From: JBDHUJ01 sp039809105
Lineage (GTDB): Bacteria; Patescibacteriota; Saccharimonadia; Saccharimonadales; UBA4665
DNA: 52,708 nt
Direction of reading: 5' to 3'
Assembly (NCBI GenBank): GCA_039809105.1
Contig: JBDHUJ010000005.1
Coordinates: forward strand, 1-52,708
Of this stretch, positions 49,132 through 52,708 are shown piece by piece. Within the stretch, counting starts at the first letter, position 1, and every line of letters begins with the position of its first letter. Position numbers and translations under genes: made by a program. Under the pieces are notes generated by a model. That model worked only from the letters and a program-made list of their open reading frames with translations. It ran no database searches and was not told the DNA's origin.

Positions 49132-49623
49132 GAACGATGCGTACTTTTCGAGCCCCAGAGTGTACAGGAGCACTCCGACCTCTTTTTCACAGCCAAATGG
49201 ATGTACCCAGACACTCTGTTGCAACATGAGGAACTTTAGAAGCTTCAGCCTTCGCAAGAGTTCGTCGTGCTGCTTGCGCAGACCGACCGGAATGTCAAAA
49301 ACAATCATGCGCCACTTGCCATCCCAACTGCGTGGCATCGGGATTGCAAGCTCATCCAAAACTATCTTTTCGTATCGGTCTCGGCCCTTGGTCGTCAGTT
49401 TATATTCACATTCCCCGCCCTGTTCGTGCACCGTGATGAGTTTGCGGTATTTCATGTACTGTAGCGTCCGAGCGGCGTCGCGCTTATCCAGCTTTTTGAG
49501 GTATTTGTCTATCAGAATGGCGGAATTCGGCGCGACAAGAACCATTCCGAGCCCGCTGGCCGCCACCAGACCTTTGAGCACGGCACCTGTCACCACCCGC
49601 GTCTTTGTGCGAGACTGCGCCAT
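49060..49623 (-). CDS. PaaX-like regulator with Cas2-like C-terminal domain
   Basis: The 187-residue protein has an N-terminal winged helix (about 15-80; AARTLQYMKYRKLITVHEQGGECEYKLTTKGRDR) and a ferredoxin-like domain (about 98-180; WDGKWRMIVFDIPVGLRKQHDELLRRLKLLKFLMLQQSVWVHP) of the PaaX C-terminal/Cas2 type. Automated annotation may call this Cas2, but no cas1 or CRISPR array is present and the HTH is intact, so a transcription factor is far more likely. A 32-bp palindrome overlaps its promoter (TATACT near 49637-49642), suggesting autoregulation. Confidence 0.82.
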   Translation of the reverse strand: MAQSRTKTRVVTGAVLKGLVAASGLGMVLVAPNSAILIDKYLKKLDKRDAARTLQYMKYRKLITVHEQGGECEYKLTTKGRDRYEKIVLDELAIPMPRSWDGKWRMIVFDIPVGLRKQHDELLRRLKLLKFLMLQQSVWVHPFGCEKEVGVLLYTLGLEKYASFLVVETGNFTAHAESYFKRRNILV

Positions 49624-49632
49624 AACTATGCG

Positions 49633-49664
49633 TCACAGTATACGTCAGGTGACGATTTTTGTGA
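49633..49664. promoter_or_regulatory. Composite palindromic operator, copy 2
   Basis: TCACA-N5-CGTCAGGTGACG-N5-TGTGA in front of the PaaX/Cas2-like gene, 9 nt from its ATG. On the minus strand the TATACT box lies inside the gene-proximal half of the palindrome, so bound protein would block RNA polymerase. Confidence 0.75.
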
Positions 49665-49671
49665 TACATAC

Positions 49672-49793
49672 AGGTATTACGCGTTTGAGTACAGTTTGGT
49701 TCAAAAGCGAGCACCGGAACGGAGGCGTACTAGAGGTACGGTGAAGTGAGGAGCGGAGTTTTTGGGCCGAAATGTGCCAAACGCGTAATACCT
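49672..49793. repeat. Palindromic intergenic element with conserved core, copy E2
   Basis: Outer arms AGGTATTACGCGTTTG (49672-49687) and the exact complement (49778-49793). The core shares CAGTTTGGTTCAAAA, CGAGCACCG, the GTAC inner hairpin with GGTGA, and TTTTGGGCCGAAATGTGC with copy E1 at 12.7 kb. The arms share nothing with E1. Confidence 0.78.
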
Positions 49794-49813
49794 AGCATGT
49801 GTGATGTGATGGG

Positions 49814-51151
49814 TTATTTGATGGTGGAGCCGGTGAAGGTGGGGTTGCCTTTGCCGATGTAGAAAATGCCGGGATAGGTTTCGAAATGCGGGTTGCCCGA
49901 CTGGCCGTTCGGCGCATAAGTGTTGTTCTGCGAGGTGGAGTTTATGATGCTAAGCGTCCCGGTCTGGTCATTGCTGACGTAAAAGAACGCGCTGCCACCA
50001 GCTTTGGCGGTGTTGTGTTCGATGATAGTACTTTCTATGCGCGTATCGTACGTATCGCCGTCGCTATACATCGCCCCGCCGCTCCCGCCGCCGGGCGTAC
50101 CATCCCACGCCGGGTTCGAGCAACAGCCGATGGCGTTGTTGTAGCTGATGAGACTGTTGAGCACGGTCATCGGTGTCCGCAGCGTGCTCAGGGCGCCGCC
50201 GTTCGAGCAGTTACCGCCCTGCCCCGCCGCGCCGCCGAACGTCGATTGGACAATCATAACGGGATACTGGCCACGTGCCGCGCTCGAACCGTCTAGGTCA
50301 TTCGGCGTAGGAGAGCTCTGGGCATACACACGTATGGCACCGCCACCGATGTCAGGACCGTTGGTAGTGCAGGTATTACGCACAAATACCGAGTTAACAA
50401 CCTTCAACCGGCCCCCAAGCTGCGAAATAGCTCCACCGCCAGTGTCTGACCAAGGGCCATTGGTAGAATTCGTAGAGTTACCATCGGCCAACGTAATGTT
50501 CTGCACTGTCACCTGCGGCTTGGTCGGAGCGTACAGGCAGTTGCCCGACACACTCCCCAAGCTGGTATCACAAGTGTTGGTGTAGAGTATGCGGTTCGCA
50601 CCGCCACCCGAAAGCGTCACCTTACCGCCGCCGTCCAGAACAAGCTTTGTCGTCGAGTTTTTGACCTTGGCAGTGGCCGTGAGAGTGATGGTGATAGGGT
50701 CGGGACCACAATTGAAGGTAATGACGCCGCCAGCGGTTACCGCCGCCAACACCGCTGCCGAAGTACAGTTGGCCGGCGTACCGTCGCCGATGACAGTGGT
50801 CGGATTGCTAACGTCTTCCAGCCCCGAGCCAGTCGGCACCACCGCCGTTCCATTCGGGTTGCCCGGATTGAAGCTCACCGTCTGCGCAGCGTTGAACTTA
50901 ACCGCATTGCCACCCGACGCACCACTGTCCGCCGTCTTCGTCGCCGGCGCAGTTACCGTGCCGTTTTCGGCCTCAAGATTCGCTGTCGGCGTCGACGCTT
51001 TGGAATTCACCAACAGCACCGTACAAACAACCGCAAATACGACAATACCGGCGCCCGCCGCAAGATATCGCGGCGACCGGCGCAAGCGGCGCAAAAAAGC
51101 TTTCACGGGTTTGACTAACCTTTCACGGCCGGTGTGCATCCGGTTTTTCAC
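49814..51151 (-). CDS. Surface protein with N-terminal anchor and beta-helix-type repeats
   Basis: The 445-residue protein (GTG start) has a basic cytoplasmic start (VKNRMHTGRERLVKPVKAFLRRLRRS), a transmembrane helix, the module TPTANLEAENGTV...SGASGGNAVKF, and a right-handed beta-helix-like region (about 150-445) rich in Gly, Asn, Ser with lines such as VQNITLADGN, KVVNSVFVRNTC and STIIEHNTAKAGGSAFFYV. GTG is preferred because TATAAT ends 7 nt upstream; an ATG four codons later is the alternative. It resembles pectate-lyase-like surface proteins; ligand unknown. Confidence 0.75.
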   Translation of the reverse strand: MKNRMHTGRERLVKPVKAFLRRLRRSPRYLAAGAGIVVFAVVCTVLLVNSKASTPTANLEAENGTVTAPATKTADSGASGGNAVKFNAAQTVSFNPGNPNGTAVVPTGSGLEDVSNPTTVIGDGTPANCTSAAVLAAVTAGGVITFNCGPDPITITLTATAKVKNSTTKLVLDGGGKVTLSGGGANRILYTNTCDTSLGSVSGNCLYAPTKPQVTVQNITLADGNSTNSTNGPWSDTGGGAISQLGGRLKVVNSVFVRNTCTTNGPDIGGGAIRVYAQSSPTPNDLDGSSAARGQYPVMIVQSTFGGAAGQGGNCSNGGALSTLRTPMTVLNSLISYNNAIGCCSNPAWDGTPGGGSGGAMYSDGDTYDTRIESTIIEHNTAKAGGSAFFYVSNDQTGTLSIINSTSQNNTYAPNGQSGNPHFETYPGIFYIGKGNPTFTGSTIK

Positions 51152-51194
51152 AAACAGTATTATACCAAATACCACCAGCCGACACGGTCTGGTC

Positions 51195-51300
51195 CCTGAC
51201 CCACATGCATTTTTTCGTAAGATAGGGGTTCCCCGCGGAGGCAGGAGCGAAGCTACTGGTGGAGCACCCCTGGCGTCGGGAAAATGCATGGGGGGTCAGA
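51195..51300. repeat. Palindromic intergenic element, copy E4
   Basis: Arms CTGACCCACATGCATTTT (51196-51213) and AAAATGCATGGGGGGTCAG (51281-51299) pair with one mismatch and one extra base. The centre has GGGGTTCC, GGAGCGAAGCTACTGGTGGAG and CACCCC. Position between two tandem minus-strand genes is the same as for E1-E3, but the core is the most divergent of the four. Confidence 0.6.
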
Positions 51301-51332
51301 CGGTACGTATCGGAGCATGTTTCAAGGTAAGG

Positions 51333-52499
51333 CTAGTTTGAGGGAACAGTGGCGCCGTTGTCGTACTTGTTGTTGCTCCAGACGTTGCCGGTGCGGCCGG
51401 CCTTGAAGTCGGTGACCGGGCCATACGCGCCACACTTCCCGTTCGGCCCACGCTGGAAGATATTGTTCTGGATGACGATGTACGTGGCGTTCGTGGCGTC
51501 GTTACTGTACGGCTTGCCAGCCGTGCCGCCGCCGTAGATACAGAAGCCGATACCGACGTTGTTCGCCAGGAACAGGTTGCTGTCGATGGTGGCGTTTTTG
51601 ATGGGCGCGAAGTCTGGATACCCGGACATGTCCGCCGAACAGCCGATGTCGTCGTTCGGGAACGGCCCCTGGTAATCACAGCCAAGCGAATTGTGGCGCA
51701 GCGTCAGGTACTGTTCGTTACGCACCCCGGATGCGTGAGCCAAATCGGTTTCGTCCGGCCAGAGGTTCGTGCCATGGAAATAGCTGTCCTGGATGGTACA
51801 GGTGGTTTCGCAGTAGGCTCCCCGGTTCGTGTTGGTGACTTCTGTGCGCAAAATGGTGAAATGACCGCCGTTCACACCACAGTCGACCGTCCCGTTGTTC
51901 AAGTCGCCGCAGGCATATTTACCCGCAGCACAGCTGGTCGAGCCGCTACAGGCCGGACGTGAGACAGCGTTGTCGATAAGCGAGTCCTGGACGGTGAATG
52001 AAGCGGTGCCATCTTGGACCACGCCGCCCTTCAAGTAGGAATTCTTAATCATAAGATTCGATGCGTTCGCGCCGACGGTCAGCGGCGCACAGTTGATGAC
52101 CTTGGAGTCAATAGTGGTGTTAGCGGTATTGACCGTACAAGAACCGGTGTAGGCAGACATGGTGTTTTCGGCTGCGTTCGGACCGGTGTTGTTCGGGCCG
52201 GGCCAACAGCCACCCATGCCATCGGGGCCGTCGGGGACGTGTTGGGTACTGGTTGCGCAGCTGACCGTACTACTAAACTGCACCGCCGAACTACCGGAAG
52301 CGTTTGAGTCGGAAACAACACTGGCATTGCCGCTGCGGGTGCCGGCTTCGGCTTCGTAGTTTGCTGTCGGCGTAGCAGCGTGCGTACTGACGAGCAGCCA
52401 CAGACCAACCACACCGAAGGCAAGCGCGACCAACGCGTACATGCCTTCACGCCCCAGTGATGCTTGTTTAAATTTTTTGAACCATCGGGAAGTCTTCAT
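51333..52499 (-). CDS. Surface protein with N-terminal anchor and parallel beta-helix-type domain
   Basis: The 388-residue protein has a basic start (MKTSRWFKKFKQASLGREGM), a transmembrane helix (about 20-40), the module ATPTANYEAEAGT...ASGSSAVQF, a Cys-containing linker and a beta-helix-like region with repeated lines (NLMIKNSYLKGG, SFTVQDSLIDNA, ATIDSNLFLANN, YIVIQNNIFQRG). Several Cys pairs suggest disulfides outside the cell. The first 90 residues parallel the neighbouring surface protein although the rest differs. It may be a glycan-binding or glycan-cleaving protein. Confidence 0.77.
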   Translation of the reverse strand: MKTSRWFKKFKQASLGREGMYALVALAFGVVGLWLLVSTHAATPTANYEAEAGTRSGNASVVSDSNASGSSAVQFSSTVSCATSTQHVPDGPDGMGGCWPGPNNTGPNAAENTMSAYTGSCTVNTANTTIDSKVINCAPLTVGANASNLMIKNSYLKGGVVQDGTASFTVQDSLIDNAVSRPACSGSTSCAAGKYACGDLNNGTVDCGVNGGHFTILRTEVTNTNRGAYCETTCTIQDSYFHGTNLWPDETDLAHASGVRNEQYLTLRHNSLGCDYQGPFPNDDIGCSADMSGYPDFAPIKNATIDSNLFLANNVGIGFCIYGGGTAGKPYSNDATNATYIVIQNNIFQRGPNGKCGAYGPVTDFKAGRTGNVWSNNKYDNGATVPSN

Positions 52500-52587
52500 G
52501 CTTACCTTACGTCTTCAGGCCCATTCACGCTTATGATAACTTTTAGCATACCAGCTAACACGACTCTTGGAAAGTGTTTTCGGGTCA

Positions 52588-52708
52588 CGGTTCACTAAAC
52601 TAAAACGGAACATCCCGTAAACTTGGAGATGTAAAGCTACCAAGTAAAGAGGAGATGTTCCAATGTCAAAACTACCAGATATTCCTGGGAATAAAAAGTG
52701 CTGGCTGG
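52588..52708 (+). mobile_element. End of a repeated, insertion-sequence-like element (right copy)
   Basis: Inverted copy of the left end of the window. The outer boundary is CGGTTCACTAAAC; the palindrome ACGGAACATCCCGT lies inside. The two copies point away from each other and bound 52.5 kb. Confidence 0.6.
52663..52708 (+). CDS. 5' end of the element-borne ORF, cut by the window edge
   Basis: Starts MSKLPDIPGNKKCWL after AGAGGAG, identical in its first 15 codons to the left copy. Too short to assign; probably a transposase from its context. Confidence 0.5.
   Translation, partial: MSKLPDIPGNKKCWL

Noticed and set aside
49060..49623. Cas2 of a CRISPR-Cas system
   Set aside because: No repeat-spacer array and no other cas gene in the window; the winged-helix N-terminus marks a PaaX-type regulator.

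Overview
The window looks like part of a Patescibacteria (Candidate Phyla Radiation) chromosome or contig, most likely Saccharibacteria (TM7). This is inferred from gene content: a compact pilMNO operon with a small extra membrane ORF, a ComEC without its nuclease domain, an AsnRS-like catalytic core standing alone, a PaaX/Cas2-like regulator and a very large DUF2339-type membrane protein. UGA is used as a stop (for example pilM), which argues against the UGA-recoding Gracilibacteria/SR1 lineages. Most genes are GC-rich; a few (the lone ParA-type ATPase, the frameshifted gene near 5 kb) are visibly AT-richer.

Layout. 1-120: end of an insertion-like element whose inverted copy closes the window. 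0.2-2.8 kb: pilMNO plus a small membrane protein (+). 2.8-12.6 kb: mostly minus strand, with a PH-domain membrane protein, ruvB, ruvA, ruvC, yebC, a pentapeptide protein, a hydrolase, a deoxyribosyltransferase-like protein, a PLD-like protein (+) and two inositol-phosphatase paralogues, one frameshifted at a G8 tract. 13-18 kb: response regulator, PAS histidine kinase, Crp/Fnr regulator, comEC. 18-19.4 kb: a YefM-YoeB toxin-antitoxin pair with its operator. 19.4-25.8 kb: a DHCR24-like flavoprotein between two copies of the glgB 3' end, glgB, an anchored surface protein and an M23 peptidase. 25.9-28.6 kb: tRNA-Lys, small genes and an AsnRS-like enzyme with a terminator in its leader. 28.8-32.9 kb: three enzymes between a complete and a decayed copy of a membrane-protein 3' end. 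33-37.9 kb: DUF192, rimK, a RimB-like protease, two further ATP-grasp ligases and an unknown protein. 38-42 kb: GGDEF protein, NYN-dnaJ operon under CIRCE, GlsB-type protein, RAYT transposase. 42-52.7 kb: large membrane protein, ParA-like ATPase, CIRCE-controlled operon ending in dnaK, PaaX/Cas2-like regulator with two matching palindromic operators, and two surface beta-helix-type proteins.

Three patterns run through the window. First, intergenic regions are full of long imperfect palindromes of two types: a conserved core with unrelated but self-complementary arms, and arms built from a few repeated 6-8 nt words. Second, about 18 genes have a -10 box only 6-8 nt before the start codon and are probably leaderless; others use strong Shine-Dalgarno sites or stop/start overlap. 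Third, two accessory gene sets are each flanked by a direct duplication of a neighbouring gene's 3' end.
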